A DNA stretch of 64,000 bases, from contig NZ_QPJS01000002.1 of assembly GCF_003337435.1 (NCBI RefSeq), positions 372,001-436,000 on the forward strand. Direction: 5' to 3'. The notes below the pieces were generated by a model. The model was given only the letters and a program-made list of their open reading frames with translations, had not been told where the DNA came from and ran no database searches. Both the position numbers and the translations under genes were made by a program. Below, one piece after another: positions 19,277 through 28,304 of the stretch (within the stretch, counting starts at the first letter, position 1; each line of letters opens with the position of its first letter). This DNA comes from Schleiferia thermophila (GTDB lineage Bacteria; Bacteroidota; Bacteroidia; Flavobacteriales; Schleiferiaceae).

Positions 19277-20051
19277 CGGTGTATCCTTTCATTAAACCCC
19301 TCTGCGAATTACGGATAAATGAAATGATTTCATCTCGTTCGTCCGAAGGTTCAATTTCCATTTCAATGATTTCCAGAGCCTGGGAATAGTTGTAATTCTT
19401 TTGAAAAAGAATTCTGTAAATGTTCTGGATATGATTGATTTTTTCGTTGGAAAACCCTCTTCTCCGAAGGCCTATGGAGTTAATGCCTACGTAGGAAAGA
19501 GGTTCTTTAGCGGCTTTTACATAGGGTGGAACGTCCTTACGCACAAGGCTTCCTCCACCTATCATGCTGTGGGCACCGATGTGTACAAACTGGTGCACAG
19601 CACTTAGTCCACCGAGTATGGCATGGTCATCGATCACTACATGACCGGCTAGTGTGGTCCCATTGACCAGAATGACATGATTCCCAATCAAGCAATCATG
19701 TGCAATGTGTGCATAGGCCATCACCAGTACATGGTCGCCGATTTTCGTGAAACCTTGAGCTTTAGTGCCTTTGTTTATTGTGACACATTCCCGGATGGTG
19801 GTGTGATCGCCAATAATCACTGTCGTATCTTCTCCTTCATACTTTAAGTCCTGAGGGATTGCCGAAATGACAGCACCCGGAAATATCCGGCAGTTTTTTC
19901 CAATTCGGGCCCCGGGAAAGATGGTCACATTGGAACCGATCCAGGTTCCCTCTTCTATGACTACGTTTTTATGAATGACTGTAAAGGGTTCAATCACCAC
20001 ATTGTCGGCTATTTGTGCCGATGGGTGTACATAAGCCAAGGGTTGGGTCAT
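19239..20051 (-). CDS. lpxA: UDP-N-acetylglucosamine acyltransferase
   Basis: Adds the 3-O hydroxyacyl chain to UDP-GlcNAc, the first committed step of lipid A synthesis. The 270-residue protein has a left-handed beta-helix of hexapeptide repeats (about residues 1-190) and a helical C-terminal domain. The catalytic His lies in the AYAHIAHDCLIG segment, and GLRRRGFS is the conserved region near residue 205. It sits 5 bases after lpxC/fabZ and overlaps the ABC ATPase gene downstream. Confidence 0.96.
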   Translation of the reverse strand: MTQPLAYVHPSAQIADNVVIEPFTVIHKNVVIEEGTWIGSNVTIFPGARIGKNCRIFPGAVISAIPQDLKYEGEDTTVIIGDHTTIRECVTINKGTKAQGFTKIGDHVLVMAYAHIAHDCLIGNHVILVNGTTLAGHVVIDDHAILGGLSAVHQFVHIGAHSMIGGGSLVRKDVPPYVKAAKEPLSYVGINSIGLRRRGFSNEKINHIQNIYRILFQKNYNYSQALEIIEMEIEPSDERDEIISFIRNSQRGLMKGYTVARNSSKSSEPF

Positions 20052-20056
20052 TGTCG

Positions 20057-21448
20057 TTAATCGTTTCTTTCTTTTACAATCTGTGCAGTTAATTGAGCCT
20101 CCATTACAAGTTTATTACCCACAAAAGCTTCGCCCCGCATTCGCACAATACCTCTTCGAATGGGTTCTAGGAGTTGGAGTTTAAAGAGTAAGGTATCACC
20201 GGGTACTACTTTTTGTTTAAACTTGACTTCATCGAGCTTGAGAAAATAGGTGAGATAGTTATGAGGATCTGGTACAGTGCTTAGTGCGAAGATGCCGCCT
20301 ACCTGGGCCATGGCTTCTACCTGGAGTACGCCCGGCATGACGGGTGCACCCGGGAAGTGCCCTACGAAAAAAGGTTCGTTCATCGTGACAGACTTCACAC
20401 CTACCACGGATACATTGTCGAGGTATATGATTTTGTCTACCAAAAGAAACGGAGGCCTGTGGGGTAGCATTTTCATGATTTCTACAACGTCCTTTACAGG
20501 AGGCTGGTTAGGATCATATTTAGGTGCCTGAGATTTTTCCTGTTTGATTTTTGTGAAAAGAATTTTGGCAAATTCTGTGTTGGCTTTGTGGCCTGGTCTT
20601 TTAGCTATGATGTGTCCTTTGATTTTTCTTCCACAGAGGGTAAGATCTCCTATTACATCCAGAAGTTTATGGCGGGCGGCTTCGTTGGGGTAGTAGAGTT
20701 CCAGGTTGTCCAGTATGCCATTTTCTGTGACGGATACTTTCTTTTTTCCAAAGGCTTTTTGAAGCTTTGCCATAGTTTCTTCCGAGGGCTTTTTGTCCAC
20801 ATACACGATGGCATTGTTCAAGTCACCTCCTTTGATAAGACCATTGTCAAGCAAATATTCCAGCTCGTGCAGAAAGCTAAAAGTACGGGCTTTGGCGATT
20901 TCTGACGGGAAATCGGTGATTTTTTCCATCACGGCATTTTGAGTGCCCAGCACTTTTGTTTCATAATCTACCAATACGGTCACTTGAAACTCATCGGCTG
21001 GAAGAGCAATGATTTCTATGCCTTTCTGGCGGTCCTGGAATTTGATTACATCGATAATTTCATAATAGCTAATTTCTTCATCTTGTTCTACAATGCCAGT
21101 TTCAAGTATTTTTTCTACAAATGGCCATGCACTTCCATCCATAATAGGCGGTTCCGGGCCATTGAGGTGAATTTCGCAGTTGTCGATTTCACATCCTGAC
21201 AAAGCGGCTAGGATATGTTCTACGGTATAGATTACTGTATTTTCTTTTTTCAGGGCTGTACCCCGGTCTGTACTGGAAACAAAATTTGCAAGGGCTGGAA
21301 TGGCAATCTGCTGGGGAAGGTCAGTTCGTTTGAAGCATAAGCCTTTGTTAACATCTGCCGGGTAAAGTGTCATGGTTACCTTGTGACCGGTGTGCAGTCC
21401 TATGCCTTCGAAGGTGATTGGTCTGGCGATGGTGCGTTGCTTAGCCAT
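20057..21448 (-). CDS. lpxC/fabZ: Bifunctional UDP-3-O-acyl-N-acetylglucosamine deacetylase / 3-hydroxyacyl-ACP dehydratase
   Basis: A fusion typical of Bacteroidota. The N-terminal half (about residues 1-300) is LpxC, the zinc-dependent deacetylase of lipid A synthesis, with GIGLHTG and the zinc region around HKLLDVIGD. The C-terminal half (about 315-463) is FabZ, with LPHRPPFLLVDKI and the active-site GHFPGAPVMPG. Fusing the two links lipid A and fatty acid synthesis, which compete for the same hydroxyacyl-ACP. I chose MAKQRTIARPITF as the start; it overlaps the lpxD stop codon by 8 bases, whereas the 29-residue extension lies inside lpxD and is not family-like. Confidence 0.97.
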   Translation of the reverse strand: MAKQRTIARPITFEGIGLHTGHKVTMTLYPADVNKGLCFKRTDLPQQIAIPALANFVSSTDRGTALKKENTVIYTVEHILAALSGCEIDNCEIHLNGPEPPIMDGSAWPFVEKILETGIVEQDEEISYYEIIDVIKFQDRQKGIEIIALPADEFQVTVLVDYETKVLGTQNAVMEKITDFPSEIAKARTFSFLHELEYLLDNGLIKGGDLNNAIVYVDKKPSEETMAKLQKAFGKKKVSVTENGILDNLELYYPNEAARHKLLDVIGDLTLCGRKIKGHIIAKRPGHKANTEFAKILFTKIKQEKSQAPKYDPNQPPVKDVVEIMKMLPHRPPFLLVDKIIYLDNVSVVGVKSVTMNEPFFVGHFPGAPVMPGVLQVEAMAQVGGIFALSTVPDPHNYLTYFLKLDEVKFKQKVVPGDTLLFKLQLLEPIRRGIVRMRGEAFVGNKLVMEAQLTAQIVKERND

Positions 21449-22457
21449 TTTTTTTGAATTTTTGTTGGATTTCCTTGATGAGTTTTGGAAGTTGTCTGAA
21501 ATAAACATAAGCCTTTCGATATTCATGGATCTCAAAAGCCGGAGACCCCATTACTACCGAATGGTCCTGCACATCATTCATGATTCCTGACTGAGCTGCA
21601 ATTTTCACATAATTTCCAATTTTCAAATGTCCTGCGATACCAACCTGCCCGCCGATCATGCAATGCGCTCCTATTTTGGTGCTGCCTGCTACTCCTGTCA
21701 TAGCCGCAATTACAGTGTGCTCTCCTATTTCCACATTGTGTGCCACTTGTATGAGGTTATCAAGTTTTACTCCTTTTCTGATGATAGTGCTGCCTAGAGT
21801 AGCTCTGTCAATGGTGGAGTTAGCTCCGATTTCCACGTCGTCTTCAATTATTACGTTTCCGGTCTGAGGTACTTTCCGGTAGCCTTCACCTCCGGGTGCA
21901 AATCCAAAACCGTCACTGCCGACAATCACACCTGTGTGGAGGTGGCAATTGTTGCCAACTTTGCAATAGTGCAAAATTTTCACCCCGGGTTTGATAATGG
22001 TATTTTGTCCGATTTCTGAAAAATCTCCAATGTAAGTCTGTGGGAAAATTTTGGTATTGTCTCCGATTTTTGCCCCTTTTCCTACATAGACGTGAGCTCC
22101 GATATACACGTTTTCGCCGATTTCAACTTCATCTTCGATCACAGCGGTTGGATGTACTCCATTTAGGTTATATTTTACCTGGTCGATCATTTCAAGCAGT
22201 TTGGCGAATGACTCATAGGGATTTTCTACCCTGATGAGATTCGCTTTAACCTTTTTTTCAGGTTTGAAATCGCGACTTACTACGACTGCCGTGGCTCCAG
22301 TGGTGTAGATATATGGAGTGTATTGTGGGTTGGCCAGGAAGGTTAGGGCGTTTTTGCTGGCTGTTTCGATTTTATCCAGTTTGGAGACTATAGCTTTCGG
22401 GTCGCCCTCCACCTCACCGCCGAGGATGGCAGCAATTTGTTCTAGAGAAAATTTCAT
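21441..22457 (-). CDS. lpxD: UDP-3-O-(3-hydroxyacyl)glucosamine N-acyltransferase
   Basis: Adds the N-linked acyl chain in lipid A synthesis, after LpxC. The 338-residue protein has the small N-terminal uridine-binding domain (about residues 1-100), the hexapeptide-repeat helix (about 100-290) with the catalytic His region LIQVAHNVEIGEHTVIAA, and a short C-terminal helix. It leads the lpxD-lpxC/fabZ-lpxA-ABC cluster and may be cotranscribed with comM, which ends 24 bases upstream. Confidence 0.96.
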   Translation of the reverse strand: MKFSLEQIAAILGGEVEGDPKAIVSKLDKIETASKNALTFLANPQYTPYIYTTGATAVVVSRDFKPEKKVKANLIRVENPYESFAKLLEMIDQVKYNLNGVHPTAVIEDEVEIGENVYIGAHVYVGKGAKIGDNTKIFPQTYIGDFSEIGQNTIIKPGVKILHYCKVGNNCHLHTGVIVGSDGFGFAPGGEGYRKVPQTGNVIIEDDVEIGANSTIDRATLGSTIIRKGVKLDNLIQVAHNVEIGEHTVIAAMTGVAGSTKIGAHCMIGGQVGIAGHLKIGNYVKIAAQSGIMNDVQDHSVVMGSPAFEIHEYRKAYVYFRQLPKLIKEIQQKFKKNG

Positions 22458-22481
22458 TGGCCAAAAATATAGTTTCCGTAA

Positions 22482-24026
22482 TTATTTGGAGTGTGCCCAG
22501 TTTTCACGGTCGAGATTTCTATAGTTGATGGCTTCGGCCAGGTGGTGGTTTTGAATGTGCTCGGAACCATCCAGGTCAGCGATAGTTCTGGAAACTTTGA
22601 GGATTCTGTCGTAGGCTCTTGCTGAGAGTGTGAGCTTGTCCATAGCTAATTTCAGAAGTTTTTTACCTTCTTCAGAAATTTCACAATATTTCCGGAGGTG
22701 TTTGGAAGTCATTTGGGCGTTGCAATAAATGCCTTCTTCTGCCAGGTAACGTTGGTTTTGAAGATTCCTGGCCCTTATTACCCGTTCACGGATATCCGCA
22801 CTTTTTTCTGCGGGCCTGGTATGAGAGAGCTCATCGAAACTAACTGGTGTGACTTCTACATGTAGGTCTATTCGATCCAGTAAGGGTCCAGAGATTTTGT
22901 TGAGATATTTTTCTACTACTCCTGGTGCACATACACAATCTTTGGTGGGATGATTGTAGTAACCGCAGGGGCAAGGATTCATACTGGCTACCAGCATGAA
23001 ACCGGCCGGAAATTCCACGGCAAATCGGGCGCGGCTAATGGTGACCCGACGTTCTTCCATGGGCTGGCGCATGACTTCGAGTACGCTGCGTTTGAATTCG
23101 GGTAACTCATCGAGAAATAATACTCCATTATGGGCCAGGCTAATTTCCCCGGGTTGCGGAAAGGTCCCCCCACCTACTAAGGCTACATCTGAAATCGAGT
23201 GATGAGGGGCTCTGAACGGGCGCTGTGTCATAAGACCAACGTTGGTACCCAATTTACCAGCTACAGAATGAATTTTTGTGGTTTCCAGTGCTTCGTGGAG
23301 TGTCATGGGGGGCAGTATTGTAGGCAATCTTTTGGCAAGCATTGTTTTTCCGGCACCCGGCGGGCCTATCAATAAAACATTGTGTCCACCTGCAGCTGCA
23401 ATTTCGAGTGCCCGTTTGATGTTTTCTTGTCCTTTTACATCAGCAAAATCGATGTCCATCTTTTCCAGGTGCTGGGAAAATTCCTTGCGCGTATCTATGC
23501 GCAGAGGTTCAATATTCAGATTTCCTTTTAAAAAGTCAATGACATCCTTAAGGCTTTCGACGCCTATGATATCAAGATTATTGACAATGGCTGCTTCCCG
23601 GGCATTTTGTTTTGGAAGTATGAATCCTTTGAACTCTTCTTTTCTTGCCTGAATTGCTATGGGGAGCGCTCCTTTGATTGGCATCAATCCTCCATCCAGC
23701 GAAAGCTCACCCATTAGGATGTATTGATCAGCATCTTTTAGTTCCACCTGTTCACTGGCGGCAAGTATTCCTACAGCAAGGGGTAAATCGTAAGCTGAGC
23801 CTTCTTTTCGAATGTCAGCCGGTGCCATATTGATCGTAATTCGCCTGCCTGGCCATCTGAAGCCATTGTTTTTTAGCGCGGCTTCTATCCTCTGCCGGCT
23901 TTCTTTCACTGCATTGTCGGGCAAACCTACCAAAAAGAATTTGGATCCGCGGTCTGCATTTACTTCAATGGTGATAGTGGTGGCTTGGATTCCGTAAACT
24001 GAGCTTCCGAATACTTTGATCAACAT
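22482..24026 (-). CDS. comM: YifB/ComM-family Mg-chelatase-like AAA+ ATPase
   Basis: A 514-residue AAA+ protein: N-terminal Lon-like (ChlI_N) domain beginning MLIKVFGSSVYGI, then the ATPase core with Walker A GPPGAGKTMLAK near residue 220 and Walker B GVLFLDELPEF, and the C-terminal Mg_chelatase_C domain. A CPCGYY...CVC cysteine cluster lies in the core. ComM proteins are hexameric branch-migration helicases that aid integration of DNA during natural transformation; in Bacteroidota the role is not established. Full length. Confidence 0.94.
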   Translation of the reverse strand: MLIKVFGSSVYGIQATTITIEVNADRGSKFFLVGLPDNAVKESRQRIEAALKNNGFRWPGRRITINMAPADIRKEGSAYDLPLAVGILAASEQVELKDADQYILMGELSLDGGLMPIKGALPIAIQARKEEFKGFILPKQNAREAAIVNNLDIIGVESLKDVIDFLKGNLNIEPLRIDTRKEFSQHLEKMDIDFADVKGQENIKRALEIAAAGGHNVLLIGPPGAGKTMLAKRLPTILPPMTLHEALETTKIHSVAGKLGTNVGLMTQRPFRAPHHSISDVALVGGGTFPQPGEISLAHNGVLFLDELPEFKRSVLEVMRQPMEERRVTISRARFAVEFPAGFMLVASMNPCPCGYYNHPTKDCVCAPGVVEKYLNKISGPLLDRIDLHVEVTPVSFDELSHTRPAEKSADIRERVIRARNLQNQRYLAEEGIYCNAQMTSKHLRKYCEISEEGKKLLKLAMDKLTLSARAYDRILKVSRTIADLDGSEHIQNHHLAEAINYRNLDRENWAHSK

Positions 24027-24205
24027 TTGTTTTCTGAGGCTTTCATGCGAAAATACTGTTTAAAGCTGTAGTTTCGGGTGGTCGGGTTAAAATTCCAATG
24101 TATTGATTTAAGTTGTTTCAGTGCAGGTTTTCTACAAAGCACATTGCATCCCTCAAGCTGTGGATGGCTGTTAAAAAAGAAAAGAGGGTAGCAGTATATA
24201 GCTAA

Positions 24206-25123
24206 TTATCTTAAGGTTTTGTATTTATTGACCTCGTTGAGCAGCATTTCTGATTTTTGCTGTACTTTCATAATCGCATCCATATCGGCTGAGGCTGTAA
24301 ATTCAAATCCAATATGCTCTTTAAAATCCGGAGGGATGAACAGCTCCCCCTTAAAGGTAACTTGACTTTCACTTTTGATGGCCAAACAGCTTATGGGAAG
24401 AGAGCAGTTACCCGTCAATTTCTTGAGAAAGAGCTTTTCCAAATAGGTGCAGAAAGCTGTTTCTTTATGATTTAAGTAGTTGAAAATCATATCAGTGAGC
24501 GTAGTATCGCTTGCTCTGGTTACTATTGCCAGAGCTCCCTGGGCTGCAGCGGGCAGAAAGTCGAGCTCTCTGGTGTAATATCCGCTGATGCCGAGTCGTT
24601 CCAAAGCGATGGAAGAAAGCAGGATTCCGTCGTATCCGTTTTTTTCAAGCTTTTGCAGTCTGGTATCGATGTTTCCGCGAAGGTTTTCGATACGATGGTG
24701 GGGATACTTTCGAAGCCACTGATGGATGCGCCGAATGCTGCCGGTTGCTATGGTTTTATGGTGAGCAGCCCAATCTTCGTCGTCAATGGGTTTGGTTGAG
24801 ACCAGGATATCTCTGAAATTACCTCTCTCAGGAATAGCAGCCAATACCAGCTCGGCTGGCAGATCGGTGGGTACATCTTTATAAGAGTGTACGGCGAGGT
24901 CAATTTTATTGTTAAGAAGTGCTTCATCAAGTGTTCGGGTGAAGATGCCCTGAATGCCCATCTGGTAGAGAGGGGTCTTTGTGTTTTGGTCGCCTTCGCT
25001 CTTTACCGGCACAAGTATTGTCGGGATGCCTGCATCATTGAGCTTTTGGGCTACAAAATTGGCTTGCCACAAAGCCAGGCGACTGTCGCGTGTACCGATT
25101 CGTATCGTTTTGGGATAATGCAT
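24206..25123 (-). CDS. hemC: Hydroxymethylbilane synthase (porphobilinogen deaminase)
   Basis: Joins four porphobilinogen units for haem synthesis. The 305-residue protein begins IRIGTRDSRLALWQA and has VHSYKDVPTDLP, RGNIDTRLQKL and LPAAAQGALAI, all conserved substrate- or cofactor-binding segments. The Cys that anchors the dipyrromethane cofactor is in LTGNCSLPIS near residue 240. Other hem genes are not adjacent. The 179 bases downstream of comM's start hold nothing I recognise. Confidence 0.96.
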   Translation of the reverse strand: MHYPKTIRIGTRDSRLALWQANFVAQKLNDAGIPTILVPVKSEGDQNTKTPLYQMGIQGIFTRTLDEALLNNKIDLAVHSYKDVPTDLPAELVLAAIPERGNFRDILVSTKPIDDEDWAAHHKTIATGSIRRIHQWLRKYPHHRIENLRGNIDTRLQKLEKNGYDGILLSSIALERLGISGYYTRELDFLPAAAQGALAIVTRASDTTLTDMIFNYLNHKETAFCTYLEKLFLKKLTGNCSLPISCLAIKSESQVTFKGELFIPPDFKEHIGFEFTASADMDAIMKVQQKSEMLLNEVNKYKTLR

Positions 25124-25167
25124 TGAAAATTTTGGGCAAATATCTGAATTCCCACATCTATCGAATA

Positions 25168-26673
25168 TTAGCTTTCAGCTTCAAAGTCATCGGTTGTTTT
25201 TTTTAGAAAATTGGAATATAAGTCGCTGAAGATAAAACCTTTAATGTGAGCTTCCCGATTGAGTTTGTTGTGCTCGGCCATAGACCACAGAAGGATTTCG
25301 GCGTAGAAAAATCGCTCTTCGGCGGGAGTGGAGGCAGGCAAATGCTTGGTCACATAATCCAACAGGCCTGGAACTTTCTCCAGCTCGGAGCGGTATTCCA
25401 GTTCGGTTTGCTCGGTGGAGAGAAATAGTTCATTCCCCTTGCTGAACCACCGCAATATTTTATTGAGGGGATTTGTTTCATCGATGGCTTTGAGCTTATC
25501 AACCGGGGGTATTTGGGTGTTTTTTAGAATCGATTTTACAGCCATACCGATGAGGTTTTCAGCTACGATTTCTGCTCCTTCCTGTTCGCCCTCGTACAGA
25601 AGTTCTACTTTTCCTGTGATCGCGGGAATGATGCCCTCAAAGTCAACCAACCGGGTGAATGTATGCTGTTCGCCGGTTCGAATGAGTCGGAGTTCACAGG
25701 TGCTATAGAGGTTTTCGAGAGCTGAAATAGTGAGTCGCGCCGATACTCCACTTTTGGTATCTATGTATTCAGACTTTCTGGCTTCGACAGCTATTTGTTC
25801 CAGTAAGTCTGCTGCTGCCGGAAGCACTGAGATGTGTGCGCGCTGAAATTCTGTAATCCTGGCTTCCTGAGCTGTAATTCTTTTTGAAACGGATATGTCT
25901 AATGGATAGTGAGTAAGTATTTGAGAGCCAATTCGGTCTTTTAAAGGAGTAACGATAGAGCCCCTTTGAGTGTAATCTTCGGGATTGGCAGTGAAGACAA
26001 ACTGAATGTCCAGAGGGAGTCTGAGCTGAAATCCACGTATTTGCACATCTCCTTCTTCCAGAATGTTGAACAAGGCGACCTGAATCCTTGCCTGGAGGTC
26101 TGGAAGTTCATTTATCACAAATATTGAGCGGTGGGCTCTGGGTATCAGTCCGTAGTGTATGACTCGTTCGTCGGTATAAGGGAGTCTAAGGTTTGCTGCT
26201 TTGATGGGGTCTACATCGCCTATCAGGTCTGCCACCGTTACGTCAGGAGTTGCAAGTTTTTCAAAATATCTTTCAGACCTGTGAATCCATGTAATGGGCA
26301 AATCATCTCCAGCCTCTTCCATCAGTTGTTTGCTCAGATTGGTGATGGGATGGAGTGGGTCTTCCCTCAGCTCGCTGGAAGCGATGGCCGGAATGTATTC
26401 GTCCAGCAGATTTATCATCAAGCGGGCTATTCTGGTTTTGGCTTGGCCGCGCAAGCCAAGCAGATTTATGTTGTGACGGCTGAGAAGGGCTCTGTAGAGC
26501 TGAGGCAATACTGTATGTTCATAGCCATGAATGCCTTCAAAAACGTTTATTTTTTTATTGAGTGCTTTAATAAGATTTTGACGGATTTCTTCTTTGATGG
26601 ATTTTGGCTGATACCGGGATTTCTTTAGCTGTCCTAAAGTTTTAATATTCAGATAATCGGTCTGTTGAGACAT
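25168..26673 (-). CDS. ChlI-like AAA+ ATPase paired with a VWA protein
   Basis: A 501-residue ATPase of the magnesium-chelatase ChlI/MoxR clade. The Walker A equivalent is GLRGQAKTRIA near residue 75; a Walker B-like IFVINELPDL and sensor FTANPEDYTQRG follow. The nucleotide-binding loop is divergent (GQAKT rather than GxGKT), as seen in this subfamily. It directly precedes hemC and follows the VWA gene by 3 bases. AAA+/VWA pairs generally remodel or assemble metal-containing or multi-subunit complexes; the target here is unknown. No chlH- or bch-type gene is present, so a pigment role is unlikely. Confidence 0.85.
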   Translation of the reverse strand: MSQQTDYLNIKTLGQLKKSRYQPKSIKEEIRQNLIKALNKKINVFEGIHGYEHTVLPQLYRALLSRHNINLLGLRGQAKTRIARLMINLLDEYIPAIASSELREDPLHPITNLSKQLMEEAGDDLPITWIHRSERYFEKLATPDVTVADLIGDVDPIKAANLRLPYTDERVIHYGLIPRAHRSIFVINELPDLQARIQVALFNILEEGDVQIRGFQLRLPLDIQFVFTANPEDYTQRGSIVTPLKDRIGSQILTHYPLDISVSKRITAQEARITEFQRAHISVLPAAADLLEQIAVEARKSEYIDTKSGVSARLTISALENLYSTCELRLIRTGEQHTFTRLVDFEGIIPAITGKVELLYEGEQEGAEIVAENLIGMAVKSILKNTQIPPVDKLKAIDETNPLNKILRWFSKGNELFLSTEQTELEYRSELEKVPGLLDYVTKHLPASTPAEERFFYAEILLWSMAEHNKLNREAHIKGFIFSDLYSNFLKKTTDDFEAES

Positions 26674-26676
26674 GTA

Positions 26677-27780
26677 TCAGATTTTTTTGATTCTGTTTTT
26701 TTCAAAGTCTTCCAGTATGATTTCCCCGAGATTTTTCAGGCCTACGTAGAGGGCCTTCCCTTTATTTGCCTGGGTGAATTTTTTTACAAATTGCTGCAGG
26801 TATGGGTCTCTGGCGATCATAAATGTAGTGATGGGAATGTTTAAACGCCTGCATTGCGCGGCCATGTTGAGGCATCTTCCCACAATATAATCGTCCAGGC
26901 CAAAACTGTTTTTATAATATGTGCCATCAGGTTCTTTGATGCAAGATGGCTTACCATCAGTAATCATAAAGATTTGTTTATTTGTTGCCTTTCTCTTTCT
27001 CAATATGTCAATGGCCAGTTGAAGGCCTGCTACTGTGTTGGTGTGGTAGGGTCCTACCTGTAGATAGGGTATTTCGCCAATGCTTACCGGCCATGCATCA
27101 TCACCGAATACCAGGAGGTCGAGGGTGTCTTTTGGATAGCGGATTTTTATCAATTCACTTAGTGCAAGGGCTACTTTTTTTGCTGGTGTTATGCGGTCTT
27201 CGCCATAAAGAATCATCGAATGGCTGATATCGATCATGAGCACGGTAGACACCTGGGAATTGTGGAAAGTTTCTCTGACTACCAGGTCTTCTTCTCTGAT
27301 TTGGAAATTTTCGATTTCTGAATTTCGCTGTGCATTGAGCAGGCTCATGTTCCAATCTATGGAGGATATAGAATCGCCAAAGGTGTAGGGGCGAAAGTTT
27401 TCAGACATTTCATCTCCTGTACCGGATTTTTTAGTTTTGTGATTTCCTTTTGGTGTTTTCCTGAGCTTTCCGAAGATTTGCTCAAGTGCATTTTGGCGGA
27501 TAAGTTGTTCCATTCTGGCTGAGGGTACTTGGGAGATTCTGCCGTCAGGCCGAATTTCCTCTCTCAGCAAGCCTCTTTTTTTCAAGTCTTCAAGAAACTG
27601 GTCTGTCTTGTATGAGGGGTCTCCCGAAATGTCGTATTGTTTGTCGAGTTCTCTGAGCCAGTCGATTGCTTCATCCACATCACCTGAAGTATAAAGGAGC
27701 ATTTCTTTAAAGATATCAAGATATCTTTCAAAAGGACTTTTCTCCTTTCCGGTGTAAATCGAAAATCTGTAACCCTTCAT
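26677..27780 (-). CDS. von Willebrand factor A domain protein, partner of the ChlI-like ATPase
   Basis: A 367-residue protein with a charged helical N-terminal half and a C-terminal VWA domain (about residues 185-360). The MIDAS motif is MIDISHSM (DxSxS), with the later FMITDGKPS aspartate. I favour the start MKGYRFSIYTG; an upstream ATG at 27819 would add 13 residues. It is 3 bases upstream of the ATPase gene, so the two surely act together. In characterised AAA+/VWA systems the VWA protein is the adaptor that selects the substrate. Confidence 0.87.
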   Translation of the reverse strand: MKGYRFSIYTGKEKSPFERYLDIFKEMLLYTSGDVDEAIDWLRELDKQYDISGDPSYKTDQFLEDLKKRGLLREEIRPDGRISQVPSARMEQLIRQNALEQIFGKLRKTPKGNHKTKKSGTGDEMSENFRPYTFGDSISSIDWNMSLLNAQRNSEIENFQIREEDLVVRETFHNSQVSTVLMIDISHSMILYGEDRITPAKKVALALSELIKIRYPKDTLDLLVFGDDAWPVSIGEIPYLQVGPYHTNTVAGLQLAIDILRKRKATNKQIFMITDGKPSCIKEPDGTYYKNSFGLDDYIVGRCLNMAAQCRRLNIPITTFMIARDPYLQQFVKKFTQANKGKALYVGLKNLGEIILEDFEKNRIKKI

Positions 27781-27872
27781 TGTTCTTTGGCTTCGTATTA
27801 AACGAATGAACTGCATCAAAGTTTTTTACTGAAGCCGGAGTCTATAATTTTGAGTTAAGCTTTACCGATGTG

Positions 27873-27921
27873 AGGAATCACTTTTTTACTTATGAATAAT
27901 AAAAGGAAGTGCAGGATTCCT
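27873..27921. promoter_or_regulatory. Imperfect hairpin between the CoA-binding gene and the VWA gene
   Basis: Arms AGGAATC...ACTT and AAGTG...GGATTCCT pair around an AT-rich loop. It lies past the CoA-binding gene stop and about 90 bases before the VWA start. There is no T run in the minus direction, so it is not a classical terminator. Confidence 0.4.
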
Positions 27922-27938
27922 GACAGGGAGAGGAACGG

Positions 27939-28304
27939 CTAAAACTGACCCGTAGAGAGCAGGACCAAATTGCAGGCCACTTCGCAGTCAATTCCGTTTT
28001 TCTCTGCCAAAGCTATCAGCTCGGGGTTGTATGTGCCTGGGTTAAAAATGATTCTTTTTGGCTTCAAAGAAACGATGTAGTCGTAATAGGGTCGCTGATT
28101 GGGTGGGGACAGGTACAGTGTAATGGTATGGATATCAGAGATCGGAATTAGTTCCGTATAGATTTTCACTCCATGTACGCTGCTGTTTCTGTTACCAATG
28201 GCTACTACGGGATGCCCGGCTTTGAGCAGGCTTTCAATGACCATGTAGGAATACCGGTCCGGTTTATCACTAGCTCCAAGTACCAGGGTTCGTTTTTGTT
28301 GCAT
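27939..28304 (-). CDS. CoA-binding domain protein
   Basis: A 121-residue protein consisting of a single CoA_binding_2 Rossmann domain, with LVLGASDKPDRYSY near the N-terminus and IIFNPGTYNPEL later. Such small proteins bind CoA or a related nucleotide; their role is unknown. The ATG at 28304 overlaps the prfC stop (TGATG), so translation is probably coupled to prfC. Confidence 0.85.
   Translation of the reverse strand: MQQKRTLVLGASDKPDRYSYMVIESLLKAGHPVVAIGNRNSSVHGVKIYTELIPISDIHTITLYLSPPNQRPYYDYIVSLKPKRIIFNPGTYNPELIALAEKNGIDCEVACNLVLLSTGQF

Noticed and set aside
22462-22469. A -7 box (TATTTTTG on minus) upstream of lpxD
   Set aside because: It is only 4 bases from the lpxD ATG. Transcription would start inside the codon, and lpxD may be read through from comM.
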